33,359 bases of DNA, taken from NCBI GenBank assembly GCA_017483645.1, contig JAFUWD010000045.1:1-33359 (forward strand). The letters run 5' to 3'. The position numbers and the translations under genes are program-made. Shown here one piece after another: positions 15,652-24,172 of the stretch. The DNA comes from Muribaculaceae bacterium (GTDB lineage Bacteria > Bacteroidota > Bacteroidia > Bacteroidales > Muribaculaceae). Position 1 is the first letter of the stretch. Each line of letters begins with the position of its first letter. Below the pieces are notes generated by a model. That model worked only from the letters and a program-made list of their open reading frames with translations. It did not search any database and was not told the origin of the DNA.

Positions 15652-16074
15652 GTGGCAAGAATACTGGGGATAGACTATGGGCGCAAGCGCAGCGGCATTG
15701 CCGTTACCGACCCCCTGCAGATTGTGGCAGGCGGCCTGGGCACCGTGCCCACGCACACCCTGCTTGACTGGATTAAGGCCTATGTGGCCCGGGAGCCGGT
15801 GGAGCGCATTGTGGTGGGGCAGCCCACGCAGCTCAACGGCGCCCCGAGTGAGTCGATGCGTTACATCAGCCCCTTCTTGAAGCAACTGAGCCGCGCGCTG
15901 CCGATGGTGGAAGTGGTGCTGTACGACGAGCGTTTCACCTCCACCATAGCGCACCGTGCCATGATAGATGGCGGCATGAAGAAAAGCGACCGTCGCGACA
16001 AGAGCCGCGTGGACACCATCGCTGCCGCCATTATCCTGAATGATTACCTGAATTCGACAAAAAACCAATTATAA
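15652..16074 (+). CDS. ruvX: Putative pre-16S rRNA nuclease / Holliday junction resolvase homologue RuvX (YqgF)
   Basis: YqgF proteins have an RNase H fold and in E. coli are needed for 16S rRNA 5' processing; the Holliday junction role is debated. The 140-residue protein has the conserved acidic sites: GIDYGRKRSGIAV at the N-terminus, VVGQP in the middle, YDERFTS and KSRVDTIAAAIIL with the C-terminal Asp. It uses a GTG start at 15652, 15 bases after the rho stop, and def follows after 12 bases, so all three are probably one transcript. Confidence 0.93.
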   Translation: MARILGIDYGRKRSGIAVTDPLQIVAGGLGTVPTHTLLDWIKAYVAREPVERIVVGQPTQLNGAPSESMRYISPFLKQLSRALPMVEVVLYDERFTSTIAHRAMIDGGMKKSDRRDKSRVDTIAAAIILNDYLNSTKNQL

Positions 16075-16086
16075 AAAGCATTCTTT

Positions 16087-16656
16087 ATGGTATTACCGAT
16101 TTATTTATATGGCCATCCCGTGCTTCGTACCGCCACCCGTGAGGTGACTCCCGACCAAGAAAACCTGGCCGAGTTGATAGCCAACATGAAGGAAACGATG
16201 TATGCCACCGACGGCATCGGAATCGCAGCACCGCAAGTGGGGCAGAGTCTGCGCCTGGTTTACATCGATGTGGATGTCCTTAAAGACGACATGCCCGAAC
16301 TCGCCGGCAAGAACATGGTGCTCATCAACCCGGAAGTCACTGTCGACGAGACCGTGAAGCCCGTGAGCCGCGAGGAGGGGTGCCTGAGTGTGCCGGGTGT
16401 GCATGAGAGTGTGAGCCGGCATGAGAAAATCCACCTCAAGTGGACCGATGAGAACTGGGAGCAACACGAGGAGGACATCGAGGGCTATCTGGCCCGTGTG
16501 GTGCAGCATGAGTGCGACCACCTGGAGAAGACGATTTTCGTTGACCGCATTTCTCCCATTCGCAAACAACTCATCCGCAACAAGCTCAACAACATCGTGA
16601 AGGGTCGCGTGGACTGCGACTACCGCACGCGTGGCTATAAACCACCCAGGAAATGA
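16087..16656 (+). CDS. def: Peptide deformylase
   Basis: Def removes the N-formyl group from nascent proteins in a metal-dependent reaction. All three family motifs are present in the 189-residue protein: GIGIAAPQVG (43-52), EGCLS (97-101, metal ligand Cys99) and HECDH (141-145, the two metal His and the catalytic Glu142). The length is normal. It is last in the rho-ruvX-def run and ends before a hairpin at 16659-16692. Confidence 0.97.
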   Translation: MVLPIYLYGHPVLRTATREVTPDQENLAELIANMKETMYATDGIGIAAPQVGQSLRLVYIDVDVLKDDMPELAGKNMVLINPEVTVDETVKPVSREEGCLSVPGVHESVSRHEKIHLKWTDENWEQHEEDIEGYLARVVQHECDHLEKTIFVDRISPIRKQLIRNKLNNIVKGRVDCDYRTRGYKPPRK

Positions 16657-16695
16657 AAAATGTGAAAGATGTCTCGCGACAGCTTTCACATTGAA
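16657..16695. terminator. Shared terminator between def and nth
   Basis: AATGTGAAAG (16659-16668) pairs perfectly with CTTTCACATT (16683-16692), with an inner TGTC/GACA stem on a TCGC loop. On the minus strand it runs into TTTTTC, so it is a good nth terminator; the plus-strand tail is not T-rich. Confidence 0.65.
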
Positions 16696-16852
16696 TAATC
16701 TAATACCATGAAAAACACACGTACAAAATTACTGATTTCGGTGAGAATTCACAAATAAATTAACTAAAATTCAGAGTTTATACGCGTTTTCTGGCGGAAT
16801 AATCGGTTAGAGCACGCATTCAAGCCTGAAATTCATGAAAAGAAGCCTGCGT

Positions 16853-17500
16853 TTACGCCTGGGGCTTCTGCTTGCGTGAGTGATGGCGGCACCATTGTGT
16901 GAGTGCGCATTCCAGGCACAGAGGGCGCTGGGCCCGGCACACGTAGCGACCGTGAAGCAGCAGCCAGTGATGAGCCTTGAAACGCAGTTCGGCAGGAATG
17001 TGGCGCGTCAGCGCCTTTTCCACCTCAAGCGGTGTTTTGCCGTTGGCCAGCCCCATGCGGTTCGACACACGGAACACATGGGTGTCGACAGCGATGGCAG
17101 CCTTTCCGAATACCAATCCCAGCATCACATTGGCGGTTTTGCGTCCCACACCGGGCAGGCGTGTAAGCAGCTCCATGGTGTCGGGAACAATGCCGTGAAA
17201 CTCGTCGACCAACATGGCTGCCATGTCGTGCAGGTGCTGTGCTTTGCTGTTGGGATAGGAAACGCTTTTGACATGGTGCAGGATGTCATCGACCGATGCG
17301 TCCGCCATGGCTTGCGGTGTGGGATAGGCGGCAAAGAGAGCCGGTGTGACCATATTCACGCGTTTGTCGGTGTATTGCGCCGACAAAATCACCGCCACCA
17401 GTATCTCAAACGCATTGTGATAGGTCAGTTCGGTGGTGGGGTTGGGTTGTGTGCGCTGGAAATAATCCAGCACGCCCGCATATCGCTGGTCGATTGTCAT
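16853..17500 (-). CDS. nth: Endonuclease III (DNA glycosylase/AP lyase)
   Basis: Nth removes oxidised pyrimidines and nicks the abasic site in base excision repair. The 215-residue protein shows the helix-hairpin-helix LPGVGRKTAN (115-124, catalytic Lys121), the catalytic Asp139 (AVDTHVFRV) and the 4Fe-4S cluster ligands C188-x6-C195-x2-C198-x5-C204. I chose the ATG at 17500; the longer frame to 17554 runs into pheS and adds non-family residues. It starts 13 bases after the pheS stop and is likely co-transcribed with it. Confidence 0.96.
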   Translation of the reverse strand: MTIDQRYAGVLDYFQRTQPNPTTELTYHNAFEILVAVILSAQYTDKRVNMVTPALFAAYPTPQAMADASVDDILHHVKSVSYPNSKAQHLHDMAAMLVDEFHGIVPDTMELLTRLPGVGRKTANVMLGLVFGKAAIAVDTHVFRVSNRMGLANGKTPLEVEKALTRHIPAELRFKAHHWLLLHGRYVCRAQRPLCLECALTQWCRHHSRKQKPQA

Positions 17501-17513
17501 CTGTTGGCAAAAA

Positions 17514-18551
17514 TCAATGCGCAGCTTGGAACTCGTCGAGGAAACGCACATCATTTTCGCTGAACATGCGCAGATCCTTCACCATGTATTTGAGGTTGGT
17601 GATTCGCTCGATGCCCAATCCGAAAGCATATCCACTGTAGACGCTGCTGTCGATGCCACTTGCCTCAAGCACATTGGGGTCGACCATGCCGCATCCCAAA
17701 ATCTCCACCCAGCCGGTATGCTTGCAGAATCCGCAACCCTTGCCGCCGCACAGCATGCACGACACATCCATCTCGGCACTGGGCTCAGTGAAGGGGAAGT
17801 AGCTGGGGCGCAGACGGATTTTTGTGTCCGGTCCAAACAATTCTTTGGCAAAGTAGAGCAGCACTTGCTTGAGGTCGGCAAACGACACGTTCTTGTCGAT
17901 ATAGAGGCCTTCGATTTGATGGAAGAAGCAGTGCGCGCGAGCCGTGATGGCCTCGTTGCGGTAGACGCGTCCCGGGCAGATGATGCGGATGGGCGGCTTT
18001 TGGTGGTCCATGGTGCGCACCTGCACCGAGCTGGTGTGCGACCGCAGCACGATGTTGCGGGTTACATCGGCATCGTTTTTCTCGATGAAGAAAGTGTCCT
18101 GCATGTCGCGGGCGGGATGGACGGCTGCGAAATTGAGCGCGCTGAACACATGCCAGTCGTCCTCCACCTCGGGGCCGTCGGCCAGTGTGAAACCCAGTCT
18201 TGAGAAAATGTCGATAATCTGCTTGCGCACCACCGAAATGGGGTGGCGCGTGCCCAGTGCCTGCGGAGCTCCGGGTCGGGTGATGTCGATTTTGTTTTCT
18301 TCCTTGGCTTGTTCTTTGCATGACTCACGCAGCGCGTTGATGCGCTCGGTGGCCATCGTCTTGAGCTCGTTGAGTTTCATGCCCAGCTCTTTCTTTTGCT
18401 CGGGCGCCACTTCACGGAAGTCGTTAAACAGCGCGGTGATTTCTCCTTTCTTGCTCAGATATTTGATACGCAGGGCTTCCAAAGCCTCTTCGTTGTCGGC
18501 TCGCAGTTCGGCCAGCTGGGCCTTGATGGCCTCTATTTTGTCGATTAACAT
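17514..18551 (-). CDS. pheS: Phenylalanyl-tRNA synthetase alpha subunit
   Basis: PheS is the catalytic subunit of the PheRS heterotetramer. The 345-residue protein has an N-terminal coiled coil (about 1-85) that binds tRNA, then the class II core: motif 1 near GFTLADGPEVEDDW, motif 2 CPGRVYRNEA, RAHCFFHQIEGL, and motif 3 GLGIERI. A Cys-rich insert (CMLCGGKGCGFC) sits before motif 3. The start at 18551 follows a clear promoter by about 20 bases; the frame is open further to 18599 but that part overlaps the promoter. pheT is not next to it here. Confidence 0.97.
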   Translation of the reverse strand: MLIDKIEAIKAQLAELRADNEEALEALRIKYLSKKGEITALFNDFREVAPEQKKELGMKLNELKTMATERINALRESCKEQAKEENKIDITRPGAPQALGTRHPISVVRKQIIDIFSRLGFTLADGPEVEDDWHVFSALNFAAVHPARDMQDTFFIEKNDADVTRNIVLRSHTSSVQVRTMDHQKPPIRIICPGRVYRNEAITARAHCFFHQIEGLYIDKNVSFADLKQVLLYFAKELFGPDTKIRLRPSYFPFTEPSAEMDVSCMLCGGKGCGFCKHTGWVEILGCGMVDPNVLEASGIDSSVYSGYAFGLGIERITNLKYMVKDLRMFSENDVRFLDEFQAAH

Positions 18552-18574
18552 AGACGTTTGTTTTAAATTTTGCA

Positions 18575-18605
18575 CAAAATTACTGCAAATTGAGAGCAAT
18601 ACAAA
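18575..18605 (-). promoter_or_regulatory. Bacteroidetes-type promoter for pheS-nth
   Basis: On the minus strand TTTG (18602-18605), 19 bases, then TAATTTTG (18575-18582) match both consensus halves exactly. The expected start is near 18571, giving a leader of about 20 bases. Confidence 0.8.
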
Positions 18606-18653
18606 ATAAAAAAGCGGTTTTTTATCTTTATTGCCGAAATGCGGGTCGATTAG

Positions 18654-18705
18654 TCCCGTGTTCGCACAATGCAGGCGAAATGCCCGTTGGTGCGGGATTT
18701 TTTTT
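18654..18705 (+). terminator. Orphan intrinsic terminator upstream of tilS
   Basis: CGCAC (18663-18667) pairs with GTGCG (18690-18694), extendable by TCC/GGA, and eight Ts follow directly at 18698-18705. TCCCG (18654-18658) can also pair with CGGGA (18693-18697), or instead with CGGG at 18642-18645 upstream. No plus-strand gene ends here, so it may end a small RNA or attenuate transcription entering tilS. Confidence 0.5.
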
Positions 18706-18737
18706 GCGAAAATGGGTCGAGGTTAGAATAATTGCGT

Positions 18738-18745
18738 TATTTTTG
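18738..18745 (+). promoter_or_regulatory. -7 box for tilS, four bases before its ATG
   Basis: TATTTTTG fits TAnnTTTG and ends four bases before the ATG at 18750, the same spacing as at rsgA. No good TTTG lies at the right distance upstream. If used, the tilS message would be leaderless. Confidence 0.45.
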
Positions 18746-18749
18746 CATT

Positions 18750-20090
18750 ATGAAAGCAAAGGAATTTGAGCAGAAGGTGGCCGCTTTTGTCAGCGACCAA
18801 GCGATGTTTTCGCCCGACGACAAGGTGCTGGTGGCCCTGAGCGGCGGCGCCGACTCGGTGGCCCTGTTGCGGTTCTTGTTGTCGCAGCGTGTGCGTTGTG
18901 TGGCGGCCCACTGCAATTTTCATCTGCGTGGTGAAGAGTCCAACAGGGATGAGCTGTTTGTCGGCCGGCTTTGCGAGCAGTTGGGAGTGCCGCTCAGGAT
19001 TCGCCATTTCGATGTGGGCACCTTTAGGCACGATAACGGCATGAGTGATGAGATGGCTTGCCGGGCATTGCGCTACAGATGGTTCTCCGAATTGCTCGAA
19101 ACCGACAATTGCAGTGTTGTGGCCGTGGCTCATCATCGCGACGATAATGTGGAGACCTTTTTTCTGAATGCATTGCGGGGCACGGGATTGGCTGGCCTGG
19201 CAGGGATGCGAGCCGTGCACGAAAAGGTGGTGAGGCCATTGCTGCGTATGACTCGCGGCGAGGTGCTGGAATATTTGCATGAGCTGGGGCAAGAATATGT
19301 TACCGACAGCACCAATCGTGAAAACCATTTCTTGCGAAACCGCTTGCGCAATGTGGTGCTGCCTGTGCTGGAAAGTGAATTTCCCGATGCCTTCGAGCGA
19401 TTGACCGACACGATGGACCGGGTGGCCGATGGCCGGGCCTTATACGAAGAACTGGTGAATCACATGGAGCGTGAGGCGCGTGTCAAAACCTCGCAAGGCG
19501 TGATTCGCTATTCACTGGCCGTGCTGCGACAGATGAAGAATTGTGGCACTCTGCTCTTTGAGCTTTTGCGGGAATATGGCTTCAATCGCGAGCAGTGCGA
19601 GGCGGTTTTCGGTGCCAGCGTAGGCAGTGTTTTCTTAAGTTCTACTAAAGCTTTATTTGTTGGCAGGGAATATATTGAAATACAAGATAAAGACGTAGAA
19701 CAAGAAAGTGAAATTTTTGTTGATTTTGATGCTGGTTTTCCACGGCCGTGGTTGCAAGTGGAGAGGCCCGAAGTTCCCTTCAGTCCATCGCTGGTTGATG
19801 GGCATGCCACCATCGCACTGAGTGCCGGAGTGAAAGCCTGCAAGCGAGTGGTGCTGCGCCGCTGGCGCCGTGGCGACCGGCTGAGCCCCTATGGTATGCG
19901 CGGCAGCAAACTGGTGAGTGATTTGTTTGTCGATGCCAAATTGAGTGCGGCCGACAAAAAAGCCGTCTGGCTGCTTGAGGCCGACGGCTTGGTATTGTGG
20001 GTGCTTGGGCTGCGCGCATCGCGGCACTATGCCGTTGCTCCCTGCTCCACCGGTTATGTGCTGCTGCGTTATTGCCGCTCCTCCCGCTGA
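18750..20090 (+). CDS. tilS: tRNA(Ile) lysidine synthetase
   Basis: TilS converts C34 of tRNA-Ile(CAU) to lysidine, changing AUG to AUA decoding. The 446-residue protein has the PP-loop SGGADS (31-36) of N-type ATP pyrophosphatases, the family stretch HCNFHLRGEESNRDE, then HHRDDNVETFFLNALRGTGLAGL and the C-terminal TilS domain (RRWRRGDRLSPYGMRGSKLVSDLF). I chose the ATG at 18750 since the six codons upstream cover the -7 box. A short AT-rich patch near 19630-19740 interrupts otherwise GC-rich codons. The last 22 bases overlap the convergent gene at 20069. Confidence 0.96.
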   Translation: MKAKEFEQKVAAFVSDQAMFSPDDKVLVALSGGADSVALLRFLLSQRVRCVAAHCNFHLRGEESNRDELFVGRLCEQLGVPLRIRHFDVGTFRHDNGMSDEMACRALRYRWFSELLETDNCSVVAVAHHRDDNVETFFLNALRGTGLAGLAGMRAVHEKVVRPLLRMTRGEVLEYLHELGQEYVTDSTNRENHFLRNRLRNVVLPVLESEFPDAFERLTDTMDRVADGRALYEELVNHMEREARVKTSQGVIRYSLAVLRQMKNCGTLLFELLREYGFNREQCEAVFGASVGSVFLSSTKALFVGREYIEIQDKDVEQESEIFVDFDAGFPRPWLQVERPEVPFSPSLVDGHATIALSAGVKACKRVVLRRWRRGDRLSPYGMRGSKLVSDLFVDAKLSAADKKAVWLLEADGLVLWVLGLRASRHYAVAPCSTGYVLLRYCRSSR

Positions 20091-20845
20091 AGGCGTTTCT
20101 CCACGGCGTTGAGGCTCGGTTCGTTTTTGAGCAATACTTTTTTGTCGTTGTCGAGCAAATAGAACAAAGGGGTTGACGGCAGGTCGTAAAGCCCTTTCTC
20201 GTCAATGCTGCCGCTCTTGTTCCACCCGTTGATTGCCGCTGCGGGAAATGCTTTTTTGTTCCATGCGCCCTTGTTGTTGCCGCTATACATGGTGAGTAGC
20301 GTGAGTTTTCCGTTGGTCACCAGCTGGTTGATGGTTTTCGAGTCGGCCAGCCGTTTGAGAACCTGTTCGCAAGCATCACATTCGGGGTCGTTGAAAAAGA
20401 TTAACGTGAGGGGAGTTTTGATTTCGTAAAGCGATTTCTTTTTTCCATCTTTGGTCACAAAATCAATGTCGGCCGCCACAGTCCCTATGCGGTTTTTTCT
20501 TGCGTTCTGCAACAACAGGGTGGGGCGAATCTTTTCGTTGCTGCTCAGCACATAGTCGCTGGTGATGTTTTCAAGCAGCGCGATATAAAGTTCTTCGTTG
20601 TGAAGCGAGTCGGTGGGGGTGCCCAGATGTTTTTCGGCCAGTTCCACGGCCTTGCGATAATCCTTGGGATTCTTTCCCAGGGCGTTCATGGTGGAACCGA
20701 GAATCATCTTGGCGTTGTCGATGGGCATGTATTGCGCCTGTCGCAGCAATTCCTCAAAAACATTTACCTTGAGCGCGATGTTCTGTGTCTGTGCCGTAAA
20801 AGCCGCAGCCAGCATCAAAAAAGCGGATAAAATCGATTTTCTCAT
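20069..20845 (-). CDS. Secreted thioredoxin-like protein (DUF5106-type)
   Basis: The 258-residue product has a signal peptide (MRKSILSAFLMLAAAFTAQTQ), a helical N-terminal domain (about 25-120), and a thioredoxin-like fold. That fold shows LTLIFFNDPECDACEQVLKRL (a C-x2-C active site), a central strand LTLLTMYSG and the cis-Pro region LPSTPLFYLLDNDKKVLLK. This arrangement is common in Bacteroidetes periplasmic or lipoprotein redox proteins with a DUF5106 domain. It probably acts as a periplasmic disulfide oxidoreductase; the partner is unknown. The gene is convergent with tilS, overlapping it by 22 bases, and divergent from the deacylase gene. Confidence 0.85.
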   Translation of the reverse strand: MRKSILSAFLMLAAAFTAQTQNIALKVNVFEELLRQAQYMPIDNAKMILGSTMNALGKNPKDYRKAVELAEKHLGTPTDSLHNEELYIALLENITSDYVLSSNEKIRPTLLLQNARKNRIGTVAADIDFVTKDGKKKSLYEIKTPLTLIFFNDPECDACEQVLKRLADSKTINQLVTNGKLTLLTMYSGNNKGAWNKKAFPAAAINGWNKSGSIDEKGLYDLPSTPLFYLLDNDKKVLLKNEPSLNAVEKRLQREERQ

Positions 20846-20865
20846 AGTTTTTCAATATTTCTGCG

Positions 20866-20894
20866 CAAAAATACCACAAATTTCATTAAATTTG
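20866..20894. promoter_or_regulatory. Divergent -7 boxes between the DUF5106 and ybaK-type genes
   Basis: On the plus strand TAAATTTG (20887-20894) lies 19 bases before the ATG at 20914. On the minus strand TATTTTTG (20866-20873) lies 20 bases before the start at 20845. Both fit TAnnTTTG; neither has a clear TTTG at -33. Confidence 0.6.
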
Positions 20895-20913
20895 CCATAA
20901 AGAAAGCGAATAA

Positions 20914-21402
20914 ATGAAGAAATTAACGAAAACTAACGCAGCCCGCTTGCTCGACCAGGCCCGAGTGCCCTACGAGTTGATTTCCTACGAGGTGGACGAG
21001 AGCAATCTTGCTGCCGACCATGTGGCGCAGGAATTGGGCGAGGACATACGGTGCGTGTTCAAGACGCTGGTGCTGCATGGGGAGCGCAGTGGCCACTTTG
21101 TGTGTGTGGTGCCCGGCTGTGACGAGGTGGACCTGAAAAAGGCCGCGCGGGTGTCGGGAAATAAAAAAGTGGATCTCATTGCCATGAAGGAGCTGCTTCC
21201 CGTCACAGGTTATATCCGTGGGGGCTGTTCGCCGATAGGCATGAAGAAGGTTTTCCCCACGTTTTTCCATACTACTTGCATGGATTTTCCATTCATCTAT
21301 GTGAGCGCAGGGATGCGTGGGCTGCAACTGAAAATCGCTCCGGCCCAGCTGGTGCAATTTGTCGGTGCGACCTTGGCCGACATAATAATTGACAAAAACT
21401 GA
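20914..21402 (+). CDS. ybaK: Cys-tRNA(Pro)/Cys-tRNA(Cys) deacylase, YbaK/EbsC type
   Basis: YbaK-type editing enzymes hydrolyse mischarged Cys-tRNA(Pro). The 162-residue protein matches the family in length and motifs: an N-terminal TNAARLLDQ, then DIRCVFKTLVLHG with the conserved Lys, AARVSGNKKVDLI and the glycine loop GYIRGGCSPIGMKK. It opens a plus-strand run in which aroC starts four bases after its stop. Confidence 0.93.
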   Translation: MKKLTKTNAARLLDQARVPYELISYEVDESNLAADHVAQELGEDIRCVFKTLVLHGERSGHFVCVVPGCDEVDLKKAARVSGNKKVDLIAMKELLPVTGYIRGGCSPIGMKKVFPTFFHTTCMDFPFIYVSAGMRGLQLKIAPAQLVQFVGATLADIIIDKN

Positions 21403-21406
21403 CAAA

Positions 21407-22483
21407 ATGAGTAATACTTTTGGAAATATATTCAGGTTGACCAGTTTTGGCGAGTCACACGGGCCGGCTATCGGTGGAGTGATTGACGGGGTGCCTGCAG
21501 GTGAGACCATTGACCTTGACGAATTGCAACACTTCATCAACCGTCGCCGTCCTGGCCAGTCGTCACTCACAACTGCTCGCCTTGAGGCCGACCGTGTGGA
21601 GATTCTATCGGGCATTTACGAGGGGAAAACCTTGGGAACGCCCATCGGATTTCTGGTGCGCAACGAGGGGCATCGTTCGGACGACTACGACCAGGTTGCC
21701 CATTGTTTCAGACCGTCGCACGCCGATTTCACCTACAATGCCAAGTATGGGCTGCGCGACCCCCGTGGCGGCGGACGCTCATCGGCACGCGAAACGGTGG
21801 CCCGTGTGGTGGCCGGAGGTCTGGCGATGCAGCTGCTGCGCCGATTGGACGTAGTGGTCAGTGCCTACACCTCTCAGGTGGGGCATTTGCAGCTGGATAT
21901 GGATTATCATGAATTGGATTTGTCAACGGTTGACAATAATCCGGTTCGTTGCCCGGAGATGAATATGGCAGAGCGTATGGCGGCCGCGATAGAGGCTGCA
22001 CGATTGCAAGGCGACACCCTGGGTGGCACCGTCACCTGTGTGGTGCACGGCGTTCCTGCGGGGTGGGGCGAACCCGTGTTTGGCAAACTTCATGCGCAGC
22101 TGGGGGCTGCCATGCTCGGCATCAACGCCGTCAAATCGTTTGAGATAGGGCTTGGCAAGGTGTTTGCTTCTTGCAGAGGCAGCGAGGTGAACGACCATTT
22201 TGTGATGAAGGACGGGCGCATGGGCACCGCCACCAACCATTCCGGTGGCGTTCAAGGTGGTATCAGCAACGGTGAGGACATCTATTTCAATGTCGGTTTC
22301 AAGCCAGTGGCAACCCTCATGCGTGAAGTCGACACACTTGACGACAGTGGAAACCCCGTTACTCTTCAGCCGCGGGGGCGCCACGACCCTTGTGTTGTGC
22401 CTCGAGCAGTGCCCATTGTTGAGGCAATGGCGGCGCTGGTGTTGATTGACAACTATTTGCTTAACAAAACCACTCACTTATGA
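21407..22483 (+). CDS. aroC: Chorismate synthase
   Basis: AroC uses reduced FMN to make chorismate from EPSP, the last shared step of aromatic synthesis. The 358-residue protein carries the three signatures: GESHGPAIGGVIDG near the N-terminus, RPSHADFTYNAKYGLRDPRGGGRSSARET in the middle and RHDPCVVPRAVPIVEAM at the C-terminus. I chose the ATG at 21407 (MSNTFGN) over the one at 21389, which lies inside the preceding gene. Its stop overlaps the next start (ATGA), indicating coupling. Confidence 0.97.
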   Translation: MSNTFGNIFRLTSFGESHGPAIGGVIDGVPAGETIDLDELQHFINRRRPGQSSLTTARLEADRVEILSGIYEGKTLGTPIGFLVRNEGHRSDDYDQVAHCFRPSHADFTYNAKYGLRDPRGGGRSSARETVARVVAGGLAMQLLRRLDVVVSAYTSQVGHLQLDMDYHELDLSTVDNNPVRCPEMNMAERMAAAIEAARLQGDTLGGTVTCVVHGVPAGWGEPVFGKLHAQLGAAMLGINAVKSFEIGLGKVFASCRGSEVNDHFVMKDGRMGTATNHSGGVQGGISNGEDIYFNVGFKPVATLMREVDTLDDSGNPVTLQPRGRHDPCVVPRAVPIVEAMAALVLIDNYLLNKTTHL

Positions 22484-23427
22484 GAAAGATTATTTTCATG
22501 GGTGTGCTGTTGCTGGTTGTGAGCCAGTGGGCTGTGGCCGTTGACCATGTGAACACGCTGTGGCAGCAAACCGTGCTGAACGCCATCGACTCGTTTCCCG
22601 ACCGCGGAGGATATTATACCGGGGGCAAACCCAATGCGCTTTTTCCCAAGACCACTTGGCAGGGACTGAAAGACGCGTTTGTCATGGACGCCAACGACAC
22701 AAAGCCCCGCTTCGACCCCTACCAGGCGCAGCCATCGTTTTGCTCCAGTGCCACCTACGCTGTGCTGGTGAAGGCATTGCTCATGTGGGACACCACGGGG
22801 AAAATCTCGCGCGAGGCTTGGCAAAACATGCGCGTGCACGACGGTCAAAACGATGGCGTGGGCTTCTGGGGCCGAGCCAATGCCAATGGTCCCGCGCTGG
22901 CCGTGCTGGTGAACGAACTGGATGCCGGTTACAGCGTTGCGGCCTACCGCGGGGCGCTGGCCGACAGTGTGAAGGAATGTCCTGCCGAGCGCTATCTTAC
23001 CGATGCCGAGTGGCGCGCCCACCCTGTGTGGTGCCGTGCGCGAGCCGGCGACATGATGAAAATCTTTTGGAACCGGCACGACAGCCGGGGGCACGACGGA
23101 GGGGCCATCATCGGCGATGACGGCGTGCGCCGGCATCTGCAGGAGGCGGGCCACAGCGTGGTCTTCCTGGGATATGACGAAAACGGGCGGGTGCGTTACT
23201 GGAGTAGCAACGGCCCCGGTAAAGAGCCCGAGAAAATGGGCTACGGTGAAGCTGTGTGCGACAAGACGGCCATTCAGCGTGTGGTGTTCACCCGAATATT
23301 GCATCCCGAGCGATTTGACCGTGTGCGCAACATGCCGCCCACCCATGTGAACCAGTATCTTTATGACTTGAATGGTCATCGGCACAGCTCCACCGAAGAG
23401 ATGTGGCGGATGATAGGACAACAATAA
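22480..23427 (+). CDS. Secreted protein, possibly a cysteine peptidase or amidase (CHAP/NlpC-like)
   Basis: The 315-residue product begins with a signal peptide (MRKIIFMGVLLLVVSQWAVA). The mature part has QPSFCSSATYAVLVKAL, where Cys sits at the start of a helix, then ARAGDMMKIFW, GHSVVFLGYDENG and a strand ending VRYWSSN. A Cys on a helix N-end, followed by a GD-containing strand, a GHSVVF His and a polar third residue, is the pattern of papain-like CHAP/NlpC/P60 amidases. A cell-wall or peptide-cleaving role is therefore inferred. I do not recognise a named family. It overlaps aroC by 4 bases and precedes the thioesterase by 7. Confidence 0.75.
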   Translation: MRKIIFMGVLLLVVSQWAVAVDHVNTLWQQTVLNAIDSFPDRGGYYTGGKPNALFPKTTWQGLKDAFVMDANDTKPRFDPYQAQPSFCSSATYAVLVKALLMWDTTGKISREAWQNMRVHDGQNDGVGFWGRANANGPALAVLVNELDAGYSVAAYRGALADSVKECPAERYLTDAEWRAHPVWCRARAGDMMKIFWNRHDSRGHDGGAIIGDDGVRRHLQEAGHSVVFLGYDENGRVRYWSSNGPGKEPEKMGYGEAVCDKTAIQRVVFTRILHPERFDRVRNMPPTHVNQYLYDLNGHRHSSTEEMWRMIGQQ

Positions 23428-23434
23428 AACACAG

Positions 23435-24172
23435 ATGAAAGAATTCAGTAAGACCTATTATATGGCTGCCGGTGAATGCAATCCGGAGGGAGAGATGCCA
23501 CTGGCACTGCTGGTGGGCCGAGTGATAGATGTGGCCACATTGCACGCCAACTCGTGGGGAGTGGGCTATGCCCGGCTCATCCACGACAACCAGGCGTGGG
23601 TGCTCAGCCGGGTGACGGTGGAAATGAGCCGTTATCCCCGCGTTGATGAGAACTACACATTCACCACATGGATAGAAGACTATAACCGACATTTCTCGCA
23701 GCGCAACATGCGCATCGACGGTGCCGACGGCGAGGTGCTGGGCTATGTGCGGACTATATGGATGGTCATAGACCTTGCCACGCGTGCCGGGATGGATATA
23801 TCACGGTTGAGTTACATCAGCGACAACGTGTCGGGCACGCCATGCCCCATAGCGCCTCAGGGCCGCTTGCGCCCCATCGACACCGATGGCGCCACCGAGC
23901 ACGTCTTCGGTTATGCCGACTGCGACTTCAACCGCCATGTGAACACGTTGCGATACATAGAGCTGTTCATGAATCAGTTCGACTTGTCACATCATGACAA
24001 TTTTATGGTGCAGCGCATGGAGCTTGCTTTCCTCAAGGAAACACGCTATGGCGAGCAGGTGCGGGTGTGCCGGCGTGAAGAGGCGCCCGGCGACTGGCAT
24101 ATGACCGTCACTACGCCCGACGGCGACCATGTGCGTGGACGATTGTTGTTTAAACCACGCGTCCATGGCTGA
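23435..24172 (+). CDS. Acyl-ACP thioesterase
   Basis: This enzyme releases free fatty acids from acyl carrier protein. The 245-residue protein has the two tandem hotdog folds of the FatA/FatB-like family: a first half with NSWGVGYARL and RYPRVDENYTFTTWIEDYNRHFSQRNM, and a second with YADCDFNRHVNTLRYIELFM, where DFNRHVN contains the conserved Asn/His catalytic pair. It lies in the aroC run, overlapping the next gene by 8 bases. Confidence 0.92.
   Translation: MKEFSKTYYMAAGECNPEGEMPLALLVGRVIDVATLHANSWGVGYARLIHDNQAWVLSRVTVEMSRYPRVDENYTFTTWIEDYNRHFSQRNMRIDGADGEVLGYVRTIWMVIDLATRAGMDISRLSYISDNVSGTPCPIAPQGRLRPIDTDGATEHVFGYADCDFNRHVNTLRYIELFMNQFDLSHHDNFMVQRMELAFLKETRYGEQVRVCRREEAPGDWHMTVTTPDGDHVRGRLLFKPRVHG

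Noticed and set aside
16709-16759. A 16-codon frame (MKNTRTKLLISVRIHK) between def and nth
   Set aside because: It is too short, with no promoter or sign of conservation to support translation.
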